A stretch of DNA of 27,443 nt from JAVKEN01 sp040221415. Its GTDB lineage: Bacteria > Pseudomonadota > Alphaproteobacteria > Rickettsiales > JABSSG01. Under the pieces are notes generated by a model. It was not told the origin of the DNA. It ran no database searches and worked only from the letters and a program-made list of their open reading frames with translations. A program made the translations under genes and the position numbers. Of this stretch, positions 1 through 8,096 are shown piece after piece (within the stretch, counting starts at the first letter, position 1; each line of letters begins with the position of its first letter). The stretch is from NCBI GenBank assembly GCA_040221415.1, contig JAVKEN010000021.1:1-27443 (forward strand), read 5' to 3'.

Positions 1-791
1 TGCATGTTCATAACAAATTACGAGACTTCAAAAATACACACAACAAAATATCACTTTTAGTAGACTATTTCCAAAAAAGCTATAAGCATATAGTCATTGA
101 TGAGCTGGAAATTCTTGATATTACTGATGCAATGTTAATGAGAGAAATAATTCCTAAATTATGCAAAGAAGGAATAAAAGTATATTTCAGCACCAATACA
201 AAACCTGAAGATTTATATCCTGATGGAATCCAGAGAAATTCCTTTATTCCTTTTATATCTTTTGTAAACAAGGAGTTTTTGGTCGAAGAGTTAAGCTCAA
301 AAAATGACTATAGGAGAAAAATTATATGCGAAAGAATAAAAAGTCGATACCTCACTCCCAACAACAAAACCAATAATTACAAGCTTCAATCTTTATTTAG
401 AGACATTTCAGAAAATAAACTATTAGATAGCGCAAAATTCAAAATAAATAATAGGTCCTTTAACGTAATTGATTATTCAAACACAGCTCTACTTCTTGAC
501 TTTGAACAATTTTTTACTTCTAACTGTTCAACAAAAGATTTTGAAAAGATAACAAAAAAATATAAGTACTTTTTTGTTCTTAATATACGGCCTATTGGAA
601 AAGATGAGCGAAACCTAATTAAAAGATTTATAAACTTCATTGATCTTTTATATGTAGAAAAGAAGCTATTATTCCTTACAAGTTCTGTTGATGTTGAAAA
701 AATATATAAATCTGGTATCTATTTAAAAGAATTCGATAGAACTAAATCTCGTCTCACAGAAATAAAAAACATGGAAATGGATAATGGATAA
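1..791 (+). CDS. zapE: ZapE/AFG1-family ATPase, 5' end missing
   Basis: C-terminal part of a ZapE (AFG1-like) P-loop ATPase. The reading frame is open from position 3, so the gene begins upstream of the window; the Walker A region and roughly the first third of the protein are missing. Visible family marks are a Walker B-like HIVIDELEILDITDAM, the following KPEDLYPDGIQR segment (family form PEDLYxDGLxR), a DYRRK stretch, and the C-terminal EFDRTKSRLTEI signature (family form FxRTxSRLxEM). ZapE proteins are associated with the division machinery, and AFG1 relatives with membrane-protein quality control; the role here is inferred from family. The last eight bases overlap the ispH start (ATGGATAA), suggesting co-transcription. 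An internal ATG at 132 is not the true start because family-conserved sequence lies upstream of it. Confidence 0.88.
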   Translation, partial: HVHNKLRDFKNTHNKISLLVDYFQKSYKHIVIDELEILDITDAMLMREIIPKLCKEGIKVYFSTNTKPEDLYPDGIQRNSFIPFISFVNKEFLVEELSSKNDYRRKIICERIKSRYLTPNNKTNNYKLQSLFRDISENKLLDSAKFKINNRSFNVIDYSNTALLLDFEQFFTSNCSTKDFEKITKKYKYFFVLNIRPIGKDERNLIKRFINFIDLLYVEKKLLFLTSSVDVEKIYKSGIYLKEFDRTKSRLTEIKNMEMDNG

Positions 792-1713
792 AATAGACTT
801 GTTTTTAGCACAACCAAGGGGTTTCTGCGCAGGCGTAGAAAGAGCAATTGATATAGTTGAAAAAGCTATAAATAAGTATGGCCCTCCAATATATGTAAGA
901 CATGAAATAGTGCATAATAAGTATGTAGTAGATGATCTCAAAAAGAAAGGGGCGATCTTTGTTGAAGAGATATCCGACATACCAAAGGGCGCAAGGACTG
1001 TTTTTAGCGCACATGGCGTCTCTGATAAAGTTGAAGATGATGCAAAAAACAAAGACTTACCCGTAATTGATGCTACATGTCCACTTGTTACAAAAGTGCA
1101 TCTTCAGGCTCAAAAGCAAGAAATCAACAAGAAGGAAATCATTATTATAGGTCACAAAGGACATCCAGAAGTGGAAGGTACTTCAGGAAAAATTAAAAGC
1201 AAAGCAATAATTATTTCAGAACCGGAAGAAGTTGAGAGTCTTAAAGTAAAAAATCCTGACAATCTTGCATATGTTACACAAACTACTCTAAGTGTAGATG
1301 ATACAAAGAAAGTCATTGATGCATTAAAAAATAAATTTCCTAAGATCGAAGGTCCGGATATTAATGATATTTGTTATGCCACGCAAAACAGACAGAATGC
1401 CGTAAGAGAACTGGCAAAAAACGTGGATTTAATATTAGTGATTGGCGCAAAGAATAGCTCTAACTCAAATCGACTAAGAGATCTGGGAGAAGAAATGGGT
1501 ATTAATTCTTATTTGATTGATGGGTTCTCTGATATAAATCCTAATTGGTTGATTGGGAAAAAATCAATTGGGATAACAGCAGGGGCCTCAGCGCCTGAAA
1601 TTTTAGTAGATGGTGTAATTGACTATCTTAAAAGTAAATTTGATATCCAAATGCGTTCTATCGATGGCATTAAAGAAAACATAAAATTCAAACTTCCTAA
1701 AGAGCTTAGATAA
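784..1713 (+). CDS. ispH: 4-hydroxy-3-methylbut-2-enyl diphosphate reductase
   Basis: Last enzyme of the MEP isoprenoid pathway, reducing HMBPP to IPP and DMAPP with a [4Fe-4S] cluster. All three cluster cysteines are visible: Cys15 in PRGFCAGVERAI, Cys99 in DATCPLVTKVH and Cys197 in ICYATQNRQ. The substrate/proton-relay segment GHPEVEGT (His127, Glu129) and a TQTTLS motif are intact. At 309 aa it has the normal length. The start overlaps the zapE stop by 8 bases, and the 3' end overlaps the convergent murU gene by 8 bases. A complete IspH implies endogenous isoprenoid synthesis, which some reduced intracellular alphaproteobacteria have lost. Confidence 0.97.
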   Translation: MDKIDLFLAQPRGFCAGVERAIDIVEKAINKYGPPIYVRHEIVHNKYVVDDLKKKGAIFVEEISDIPKGARTVFSAHGVSDKVEDDAKNKDLPVIDATCPLVTKVHLQAQKQEINKKEIIIIGHKGHPEVEGTSGKIKSKAIIISEPEEVESLKVKNPDNLAYVTQTTLSVDDTKKVIDALKNKFPKIEGPDINDICYATQNRQNAVRELAKNVDLILVIGAKNSSNSNRLRDLGEEMGINSYLIDGFSDINPNWLIGKKSIGITAGASAPEILVDGVIDYLKSKFDIQMRSIDGIKENIKFKLPKELR

Positions 1714-2422
1714 GGTTCTTCCGCTTCAGAAAGACTTCTGCCATCTTTATTGATTCTGGAGTTCCAACATGTATCCAGTCATACGGATTTTCAACAAAAG
1801 AAAATCTTTTAAATTCAAGACCTTTGTATATTTCCATTGTTTTTTTATAAGTGGCATCACAACCATCAAAATTCTTAGGCTTGGTGATATGAACTCCTGC
1901 AAAAATATAATTATTTTCTTTGCCTTGGATTATTTCGCCATTCTCATTAACGCTGAAGTCTCCTGAACCAGGATATCCCACCGCGGTATCTTTATTGTGA
2001 AAAAGCAGCAAGGCATCCATTAGATCGTAATCCCATTTTTCACTCATAAGAGAGTATATTGTTTTTTTCCCCTCTCTTGGAATTAAGACATCACAATTTA
2101 CAACAAAGAATGGCTTGTTATTAAATTGATGTAAAGCATTCACAATTCCACCACCAGTTTCAAGAATATCTGGCTCATAAATAATATGTAGCTCAACTTT
2201 CTTCAGCGTCTTTTGATAAGATCCTATAAAATCTTTTATTTTATCAGCAAGGTGGTGAGTGTTAATTACTATCTTATTGACACCTGATTCAATCAAATCT
2301 TTTATTATTCTCTCAAGTAAGCTTATACCATTAATTTTTATTAGAGGTTTCGGGACTTTTTTTGTGATAGGCAGCATTCTAGTACCAAATCCAGCTGACA
2401 ATATAATTGCTTGATTAATCAT
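1706..2422 (-). CDS. murU: Sugar-phosphate nucleotidyltransferase, MurU type
   Basis: Nucleotidyltransferase of 238 aa with the GT-A signature near the N terminus (LSAGFGTRMLPITKKVPKPL) and a VVNCDVLI metal-binding strand around residues 95-105. It sits directly after an AmgK-type sugar kinase, overlapping it by 8 bases (ATGATTAA). That pairing points to MurU, which converts MurNAc-1-phosphate plus UTP to UDP-MurNAc in the cell-wall recycling route that bypasses de novo synthesis. The family is close to mannose-1-phosphate guanylyltransferases, and motif reading alone cannot fix the sugar or nucleotide; the kinase neighbour is the main argument. It is last in the divL-tsaE-amgK-murU operon. 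From memory, many alphaproteobacteria have addB/addA next; here the convergent ispH follows instead. Confidence 0.82.
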   Translation of the reverse strand: MINQAIILSAGFGTRMLPITKKVPKPLIKINGISLLERIIKDLIESGVNKIVINTHHLADKIKDFIGSYQKTLKKVELHIIYEPDILETGGGIVNALHQFNNKPFFVVNCDVLIPREGKKTIYSLMSEKWDYDLMDALLLFHNKDTAVGYPGSGDFSVNENGEIIQGKENNYIFAGVHITKPKNFDGCDATYKKTMEIYKGLEFKRFSFVENPYDWIHVGTPESIKMAEVFLKRKNLI

Positions 2423-3410
2423 TACACAGCTCTTCTATAGAAATTTGCGCCTTATCAAACCACTTTTTCAAAGGAGTTAAAATAGGTGAGTTGATATTAT
2501 CCTTTATATATTTCCACATTCTGGGTATATATTTTACGTACCCATCATTGCCGTCACGCATTTTTTTTCTTGCAAAAATCCCAATTATTTTAAGGTCTCT
2601 TTGTACTCCCAAAACTATATAGTCCTCCAGAAATTTTATTCTATCAACAAAATGCGCTGATTCTAAATAATAATTAATCATCTCTTCCCTAAATTTCTGA
2701 TCCACCTCTATTCTTGCATCCTCTAATAATGATACTAAGTCATACGCGTAAGAACCATTGAGTGCATCTTGGTAATCAATTAGGCCTATAGATTTAATTC
2801 CTACCCTCTCTTTTAGGAAAAACAAATTCTCCACATGGTAATCTCGCAAAGTAATTGTAGAAGATTTATAATTTAGCTTCTTAAATAATCTAAAAAAAAT
2901 CTCTTCGTACTCATTTTTAAGAGCAGAAGATATATTTCTTGCAATCATTGGCAAATACCATTCTGTAAAAACATTAGCTTCTTTTATAAGAGGTTTATCA
3001 TCATAATTATCTACCTCATTAGTTAATTGGTAATTTGATTGCAAATGAATTAAAGCATCAATAGCTAGCTGATAAAGTTTGCGTCTATCATAAGATTTTT
3101 GTATTAAAACACTTTTTAATAAATACTCTCCAAAATCTTCTATAATAAGGATTCCATTTTTAACGTCAGAATAAAAAATCTCTGGGGCAGACATTTCATA
3201 CTTACGTAGGATATCTGTAACTTTTATAAAAGGCCTTGGGTCTTCTTGATCAGGAGGAGAGTCCATTAGGATAAAGGTCTTGTCTTTTACTCTCACCCTA
3301 TAATAACTTCTAAAAGAGCAATCAACAGGCAGTGCATCTATTTTAAAATGATTGTGCCCAAAATAATTCTCAACAGCTTTGCTCCTTATATCGATTCTTG
3401 AATCATTCAT
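2415..3410 (-). CDS. amgK: AmgK-type sugar kinase (aminoglycoside phosphotransferase fold)
   Basis: Phosphotransferase of 331 aa in the APH/choline-kinase fold. N-terminal DCSFRSYYRV (about 30-40) matches the family DASFRRYFRV strand; the catalytic loop is LRDYHVEN at 188-195 with Asp190 as likely catalytic base; IDYQDA at 211-216 supplies the metal-binding Asp. This loop form (LRDYHxxN ... DYQDA) is typical of AmgK, the anomeric kinase that phosphorylates MurNAc/GlcNAc at C1, feeding MurU downstream. It is not expected to be an antibiotic-resistance enzyme despite the common automatic name. It overlaps tsaE upstream (ATGAATGA) and murU downstream by 8 bases each, so translation is probably coupled along the operon. 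Confidence 0.87.
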   Translation of the reverse strand: MNDSRIDIRSKAVENYFGHNHFKIDALPVDCSFRSYYRVRVKDKTFILMDSPPDQEDPRPFIKVTDILRKYEMSAPEIFYSDVKNGILIIEDFGEYLLKSVLIQKSYDRRKLYQLAIDALIHLQSNYQLTNEVDNYDDKPLIKEANVFTEWYLPMIARNISSALKNEYEEIFFRLFKKLNYKSSTITLRDYHVENLFFLKERVGIKSIGLIDYQDALNGSYAYDLVSLLEDARIEVDQKFREEMINYYLESAHFVDRIKFLEDYIVLGVQRDLKIIGIFARKKMRDGNDGYVKYIPRMWKYIKDNINSPILTPLKKWFDKAQISIEELCND

Positions 3411-3825
3411 TATCTTTAATTTTTAATAACCTCTTATTTCCACCCAAATGTTCCATTTTAATAACTGTAATTTTTTTTGGCAAATACCTGATCGCAATTT
3501 CTGGCCACTCAATTAGGACCAACCCTTTACCAATAGAATCTTCAAATCCTATCTCTTCCAACTCTTGTGGGTCTTTCACCCTGTACAAATCATAATGATA
3601 TATAGACTTTTCTTTTGTCTGATAATGATTAACTATTGGAAAAGTTGGACTAGTAACAGATTGGTCAGGAAAAAACTCTTGTATTAAATATTTACTGAGC
3701 GTAGTTTTACCAACGCCTAAATCCCCTACTAATGTTATGCAGTCTTGACTGCCAACCTTTTTAGCAAAAGTTTTCACAAAATTTTTCAGTTCTGACTCAC
3801 TGGAAATTTGAATGTTTCTTATCAA
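3403..3825 (-). CDS. tsaE: tRNA t6A biosynthesis ATPase TsaE, TTG start
   Basis: Small P-loop ATPase (140 aa) required, with TsaB, TsaC and TsaD, for the N6-threonylcarbamoyladenosine modification at A37 of ANN-decoding tRNAs. Walker A is GDLGVGKTT (about 34-42), followed by family motifs TSPTF (58-62), HYDLYR (77-82) and IEWPE (105-109). The start codon is TTG, sharing TTGA with the divL stop (4-base overlap) and preceded by a GGGAG ribosome-binding sequence four bases upstream. No ATG lies in a sensible position. The partner enzyme TsaC is encoded at 18038-18640. It is second gene of the divL-led operon. Confidence 0.93.
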   Translation of the reverse strand: MIRNIQISSESELKNFVKTFAKKVGSQDCITLVGDLGVGKTTLSKYLIQEFFPDQSVTSPTFPIVNHYQTKEKSIYHYDLYRVKDPQELEEIGFEDSIGKGLVLIEWPEIAIRYLPKKITVIKMEHLGGNKRLLKIKDNE

Positions 3826-6044
3826 TTTACTCCCGGAATTTTGATTATAATTTTTGAAGAAGATGGAGCTGAAATAGACCCTTTGTGTAAATCTAGAATA
3901 GTTTTGGCTATAGATAAATGAGAGGTAAACGGAGAATCGATTTGCAAATACTCTTTTCCATTATTGGTTTGTAATAAATTTATAAAATGCGGATTATCAG
4001 ATTTAATCTTTCCAAAAACAAGCTCACAAACTCCATTACTTTTATTTACAGACACAGGTATACTGCTTTTTTCTCTTATGTTATTTAATATAAAATATTT
4101 AATCTTTTTTAAAGCACTTATCATGTATTTTTTATCTACATATATTTTGTATTCGTCATTTGATTTAATCTCAAATTCCTTTTCAACAAAAATCTCTGAA
4201 ATAAGTTCATTAAGCACCACTTCACTCTGGTGGAGTTGAACTCTACCAGCTTCTAGAGAAGCTAAGTCTAATATTTCATTTATAATGATTAATAAACTAT
4301 CCGATGATTTTTCAATATTGTACAAGCAATCAATTTGTTTCTGATTCAACTTGCCATGATACTGATTCTTTAATATCTCAGAGAATCCCATGATTGATGT
4401 CAGAGGAGATCTTAATTCATAAGATATGTTGTTGAGAAACTCTGTTTTTAGGCGATCCATATGTTCAAGAAGTTTATTTTTTTCACGCAAATTTCTTTCT
4501 AATAAATTTGAGTCAGTGATGTCGTTAATGCTGATTAATGTTGCACCATCTGGCAAAGGCGTAACCATAACACTTAAGGTTTTATTGTTAGTTGTACGTA
4601 CAGTAAAAGAATGACTAACCCTATTATTGAAGCAATCTAAAAATTGATTGAAAAACTTTTTTTGTGTTTCCTTTCTAAGAAGACCTTCTATTTTTTCAAA
4701 AAACTTATTGTAATGAGTGTCGTTTGGGAAGGTCTCAAACTCCCAAACTTTTAGAAACTTTGGATTTGTAATCACAACTTTTCCATTCTCTGCAAACACT
4801 GCCACGCCATCATTAATATTATTGATGGTTTTATTCTGAACTGCGTTTAAAGTTTTACACGAGCTTTCTAGCTCATAACGATCAGTCATATCCTCATAAA
4901 CAAAAATCAGTCCTCCAAAAGCATGCTGTACTATAACCATACGTATAGTTCTCCCATCTGGTAGAAATAGAAATTCATTATGAGTTGAAAGTAGGTCATT
5001 AAAGAATTTTATTCTTTCTTTTTTTGTTTGCCTATAATCCAAATTATCTGGAAATAATTTTCTCTCTCTCAAGTATTCAATTACATCGTCATACAAAGGC
5101 TCTGTTTTCAGGAATTTTTCATCTAATGGCCATAACTCAACAAAGGACTTATTGTAGAATTGAACTTTTCTGTCCGGACCGTAAATAGCTACTGCATTTG
5201 AAGAAGCCTCAAGTAATTTTGATAAAGACAAGGAGTACTTTCTTAGAATTGTCTGGTGCTGTTTCTTCTCAGTAACATCGCTCCCCACCCCATAAAAAAG
5301 ATCAGGGTCTTCCATTTTTCTTTCATGAAATTTATAAGTCTTCCTGTGATTCCCCAAGTATAAATTCTTTGTATTATTTAATGGTGTTTCAGATTTAAAA
5401 TAATCAACATCCATATTTGGTATAATTTTATCGCTAAAAAAATGATTCTCATAAATAAATTTACCTTCTTTTGTTCTAACCCATAAAGGTATTTCAAGTT
5501 TCTCAGAAATAAAAGAGGTATGAGAATATAAGTTTTCTAAATCAGTATTTCTGTGTTGTAAATTTTCTACCTCTAGCATGTCATCACTGATGTCTGCAAA
5601 GAAAATAAAAAACGACTTCCCAAATTGTTTTTTGTCCCTCAGAACTAAATATTGACATGAAAAGTGATTTATATTCTGCTCTGTAGATAATTTAAGTTTG
5701 ACCTTAATTGCTAGATCAACATCTCTAACCACGACAGTTCCCCTGGAGTCAGCAGACTTATTAAGCCGAGAATAAAGGCTATTGAGCAGTTTTTGACTTT
5801 GTTCATCAAAATACGAAACTAAATCTCCAAATGATTTCTTTTTATTGTGTATGCTTAAAATTTCTCTTAAATCTTTGGAAATGTACTCTCTGTTGCTAGA
5901 GAAGTCCTTATAATAGAAAAGTTTGTAATCTACTTCTGAAAGATCAAAATTAATGTTTTTTTGATAAAATTTATCAATAATGATGAATATAACCCAACCA
6001 CAACAGGCAACTAGAAAAATTATTTGTAATATTACAAAGAACAT
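3822..6044 (-). CDS. divL: DivL-like PAS-domain tyrosine pseudokinase
   Basis: Membrane-anchored PAS sensor with a histidine-kinase layout, 740 aa from the ATG at 6044. That start puts a clean membrane anchor at residues 1-23 (MFFVILQIIFLVACCGWVIF). The frame stays open to 6197, but those extra 51 codons run into dapD on the other strand and are probably not used. Three PAS-like segments follow (about 180-260, 275-390, 400-510), each ending before a short linker or coiled coil, then a HisKA helix pair. The phospho-acceptor His of the H-box is replaced by Tyr542 (FLNNISYELRSPLTSI), the hallmark of Caulobacter DivL (Tyr550, 769 aa). The C-terminal ATPase region keeps a possible N-box Asn (about 654), but no DxGxG is visible, and the usual GxGLGL lid is replaced by TSHLSIA (707-713). 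I infer a non-catalytic scaffold, perhaps acting on a CckA/DivK-like circuit. It is first gene of an operon with tsaE. Confidence 0.85.
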   Translation of the reverse strand: MFFVILQIIFLVACCGWVIFIIIDKFYQKNINFDLSEVDYKLFYYKDFSSNREYISKDLREILSIHNKKKSFGDLVSYFDEQSQKLLNSLYSRLNKSADSRGTVVVRDVDLAIKVKLKLSTEQNINHFSCQYLVLRDKKQFGKSFFIFFADISDDMLEVENLQHRNTDLENLYSHTSFISEKLEIPLWVRTKEGKFIYENHFFSDKIIPNMDVDYFKSETPLNNTKNLYLGNHRKTYKFHERKMEDPDLFYGVGSDVTEKKQHQTILRKYSLSLSKLLEASSNAVAIYGPDRKVQFYNKSFVELWPLDEKFLKTEPLYDDVIEYLRERKLFPDNLDYRQTKKERIKFFNDLLSTHNEFLFLPDGRTIRMVIVQHAFGGLIFVYEDMTDRYELESSCKTLNAVQNKTINNINDGVAVFAENGKVVITNPKFLKVWEFETFPNDTHYNKFFEKIEGLLRKETQKKFFNQFLDCFNNRVSHSFTVRTTNNKTLSVMVTPLPDGATLISINDITDSNLLERNLREKNKLLEHMDRLKTEFLNNISYELRSPLTSIMGFSEILKNQYHGKLNQKQIDCLYNIEKSSDSLLIIINEILDLASLEAGRVQLHQSEVVLNELISEIFVEKEFEIKSNDEYKIYVDKKYMISALKKIKYFILNNIREKSSIPVSVNKSNGVCELVFGKIKSDNPHFINLLQTNNGKEYLQIDSPFTSHLSIAKTILDLHKGSISAPSSSKIIIKIPGVN
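3826..3834 (-). promoter_or_regulatory. Ribosome-binding site fixing the tsaE TTG start
   Basis: On the minus strand GGGAG (3834-3830) is followed by TAAA and then TTG at 3825. The Shine-Dalgarno match lies inside the last codons of the divL-like gene. It supports the TTG as the true initiation codon and suggests coupled translation. Confidence 0.6.
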
Positions 6045-6132
6045 AAATGCATTGAGTTTATCAATAGACAATATAGCCCTATGATGTATTATTTTCAAAC
6101 TAATAGTTAAGCCTAAAACAAAGGAATACCTG
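6045..6132. promoter_or_regulatory. Divergent intergenic region between divL-like gene and dapD
   Basis: This 88-base gap must hold the start signals of two divergent operons if divL starts at 6044. On the plus strand a good ribosome-binding site AAGGA (6121-6125) lies seven bases before the dapD ATG. TATGAT at 6080-6085 resembles a -10 element for dapD, but I see no good -35 partner. Promoter positions are therefore unresolved. Confidence 0.4.
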
Positions 6133-6960
6133 ATGAAAAGCAATGAATCATTTATTAATGAATTATGGGATAATAGAGACAAAAGCCCTACATCCAATGA
6201 TGTATCTCATATTAAAGAAAAAATCATATTCATTTTATCACTGCTAGATGAGGGTGAAATTAGAGTAGCGGAGAAAGATGGCGTTTCTTGGAAGGTAAAT
6301 CAGTGGGTAAAGAAAACTATACTTTTGTATTTCAAATATTTTCAAAACAAGCAAATCAGTTCTTTCAACTCCTCTGCATGGTATGATAAAATAGATTCAA
6401 AATTTGACAATTGGGATGATAAGAAATTTATTGAGTTTCAAATAAGATCTGTTCCAGGTTCTTTTGTCAGAAAAGGAAGCTATATAGGTAAGAATTGCGT
6501 TCTCATGCCATCATTCACTAATATAGGAGCATTCGTAGATGATGGAACTTTAATTGACACATGGGCAACAATTGGAAGCTGTGCCCAAATAGGCAAAAAT
6601 TGTCATATATCAGGAGGAGTAGGAATTGGCGGCGTGCTTGAGCCTCTTCAAGCCGATCCCGTCATTATTGAAGATAATTGCTTTATTGGAGCTCGTTCGG
6701 AAATTGCTGAGGGCGTAATAGTTAAAGAGGGATCTGTTATTTCAATGGGTGTTTATTTAGGACAATCTACAAAAATTTATGATCGTGAGACTAAGGAAAT
6801 TTCATTTGGTGAAATACCACCATATTCAGTTGTAGTCCCTGGTAGTTTGCCATCAAAAACTGATGGTACAAATCTTTATGCAGCTATTATAGTAAAAAAG
6901 GTTGATAAGCAGACAAGAAGCAAAACAAGTATTAACAATCTTTTACGAGAAAATGTTTAG
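6133..6960 (+). CDS. dapD: Tetrahydrodipicolinate N-succinyltransferase
   Basis: Transfers succinyl from succinyl-CoA to tetrahydrodipicolinate, the first committed step of the succinylase branch of lysine/meso-diaminopimelate synthesis. At 275 aa it matches the usual length (about 274). An N-terminal helical part is followed, from about residue 110, by hexapeptide repeats of a left-handed beta-helix (SYIGKNCVLMPS, TIGSCAQIGKNCHISGG, NCFIGARSEIAEG). The conserved GGVGIGGVLEPLQADP stretch of the active-site region is intact. The start is supported by AAGGA seven bases upstream. Its stop overlaps the dapE start by 8 bases (ATGTTTAG), and DapE acts two steps later in the same pathway. Confidence 0.97.
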   Translation: MKSNESFINELWDNRDKSPTSNDVSHIKEKIIFILSLLDEGEIRVAEKDGVSWKVNQWVKKTILLYFKYFQNKQISSFNSSAWYDKIDSKFDNWDDKKFIEFQIRSVPGSFVRKGSYIGKNCVLMPSFTNIGAFVDDGTLIDTWATIGSCAQIGKNCHISGGVGIGGVLEPLQADPVIIEDNCFIGARSEIAEGVIVKEGSVISMGVYLGQSTKIYDRETKEISFGEIPPYSVVVPGSLPSKTDGTNLYAAIIVKKVDKQTRSKTSINNLLRENV

Positions 6961-8095
6961 ACAGGAAGAATTAGATTTTCTAGATCGTCTTATCAAGTGC
7001 AAATCCGTTGCTCCCGAAGATGATGGGGCAATAGATACAATTATTGATTTTTTAGGAAAAAACTTTAGCACAAATAAACTTGTTTTTGGACAAGGGGAGA
7101 AGAAAGTGAGCAATCTTTATGCCGAGATCGGCAGAGGCAAAAAGAATTTGTGCTTCTCTGGCCATACAGATGTCGTGCCTTCAGGCCCAATTGAAAATTG
7201 GAAATACAGCCCTTTCAAATTAAACATTAAGAACCAAATAGCATTTGGCAGAGGTATGGTAGATATGAAAGGAGCTATATTCTCGTTTATAGTGGCACTT
7301 AAGGAGTTTGTTAGCGAGAATATCGATAAAGATGCATATAAAATTTCACTGTTAATTAGCGGGAGTGAAGAAGGCGACCCACAGTATGGTATGGTGTCAT
7401 TGATTGAATGGATTCAAAAAAATAAAATAACAATAAACAATTGTGTTGTAGGTGAGCCTACTTCTGAAAAGAAATTAGGGGACACTATAAAAATAGGTCG
7501 GAGAGGGAGTATTACATTCTCACTTAAAATTTTTGGTACTCAGGGGCATATCGCCTATCCTAGTAAAGCACATAACCCAATTACAGATTTAGTAAAAATT
7601 CTAAATGGTCTTAAAGAATACAATATTGACGATGGAAACCAGTATTTTGAAAAATCAAACCTTGAGATCTCTAATATTGAAATAGGCAACTCAACGAGCA
7701 ATATTATACCCTCAGAAGCAAGAGCTACTTTTAATGTAAGAAATAATAACTGCAAGACTCCAAAAAAAATAATTGCAGATATAAAAAACATTATTGAGAA
7801 AACAACTAAAAAATATCAACTAGACATACATGAGAATGCAAAATCCTTTATTTCTAAACCTTCAAATTTTACAAATCTGATAAAAAACGCAGTCAGAGAG
7901 ATATCACCTTCTAGCAATCCTATTCTTTCTACGTCAGGCGGCACATCTGACGCACGATTTCTGCAGGAGATAACAAATGTAGCAGAGTTAGGGTTAATGA
8001 ATGACACAGCTCATCAGATTAATGAGTCTTCATCAATTCAAGACATGTACGATTTAAAAAGAATATATAAAGAAATCCTCAAAAACTACTTCTAA
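6953..8095 (+). CDS. dapE: Succinyl-diaminopimelate desuccinylase
   Basis: M20-family zinc peptidase (380 aa) hydrolysing N-succinyl-LL-diaminopimelate to LL-DAP and succinate. Metal and catalytic residues are visible: His71 and Asp73 in SGHTDVVP, Asp104 in GRGMVDMKGA, Glu139-Glu140 in SGSEEGDP, a VGEPTS motif, the dimerisation-domain GRRGSI segment, and a C-terminal His in NDTAHQINE. I chose the ATG at 6953, which overlaps the dapD stop by 8 bases and gives the standard N terminus (EELDFLDRLIKCKSV). A TTG at 6902 in the same frame would add 17 residues with no family support. One base separates its stop from recO. Confidence 0.96.
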   Translation: MFRQEELDFLDRLIKCKSVAPEDDGAIDTIIDFLGKNFSTNKLVFGQGEKKVSNLYAEIGRGKKNLCFSGHTDVVPSGPIENWKYSPFKLNIKNQIAFGRGMVDMKGAIFSFIVALKEFVSENIDKDAYKISLLISGSEEGDPQYGMVSLIEWIQKNKITINNCVVGEPTSEKKLGDTIKIGRRGSITFSLKIFGTQGHIAYPSKAHNPITDLVKILNGLKEYNIDDGNQYFEKSNLEISNIEIGNSTSNIIPSEARATFNVRNNNCKTPKKIIADIKNIIEKTTKKYQLDIHENAKSFISKPSNFTNLIKNAVREISPSSNPILSTSGGTSDARFLQEITNVAELGLMNDTAHQINESSSIQDMYDLKRIYKEILKNYF

Positions 8096-8096
8096 C

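Noticed and set aside
1727..1740. Intrinsic terminator at the ispH/murU junction
   Set aside because: The CAGAA-AGAC-TTCTG hairpin has only five base pairs, lies in the murU coding sequence and is not followed by a T tract.
2415..3410. Aminoglycoside-resistance phosphotransferase
   Set aside because: The fold matches, but the LRDYHVEN and IDYQDA forms, together with the adjacent MurU-type gene in a housekeeping operon, indicate an AmgK sugar kinase rather than a resistance gene.
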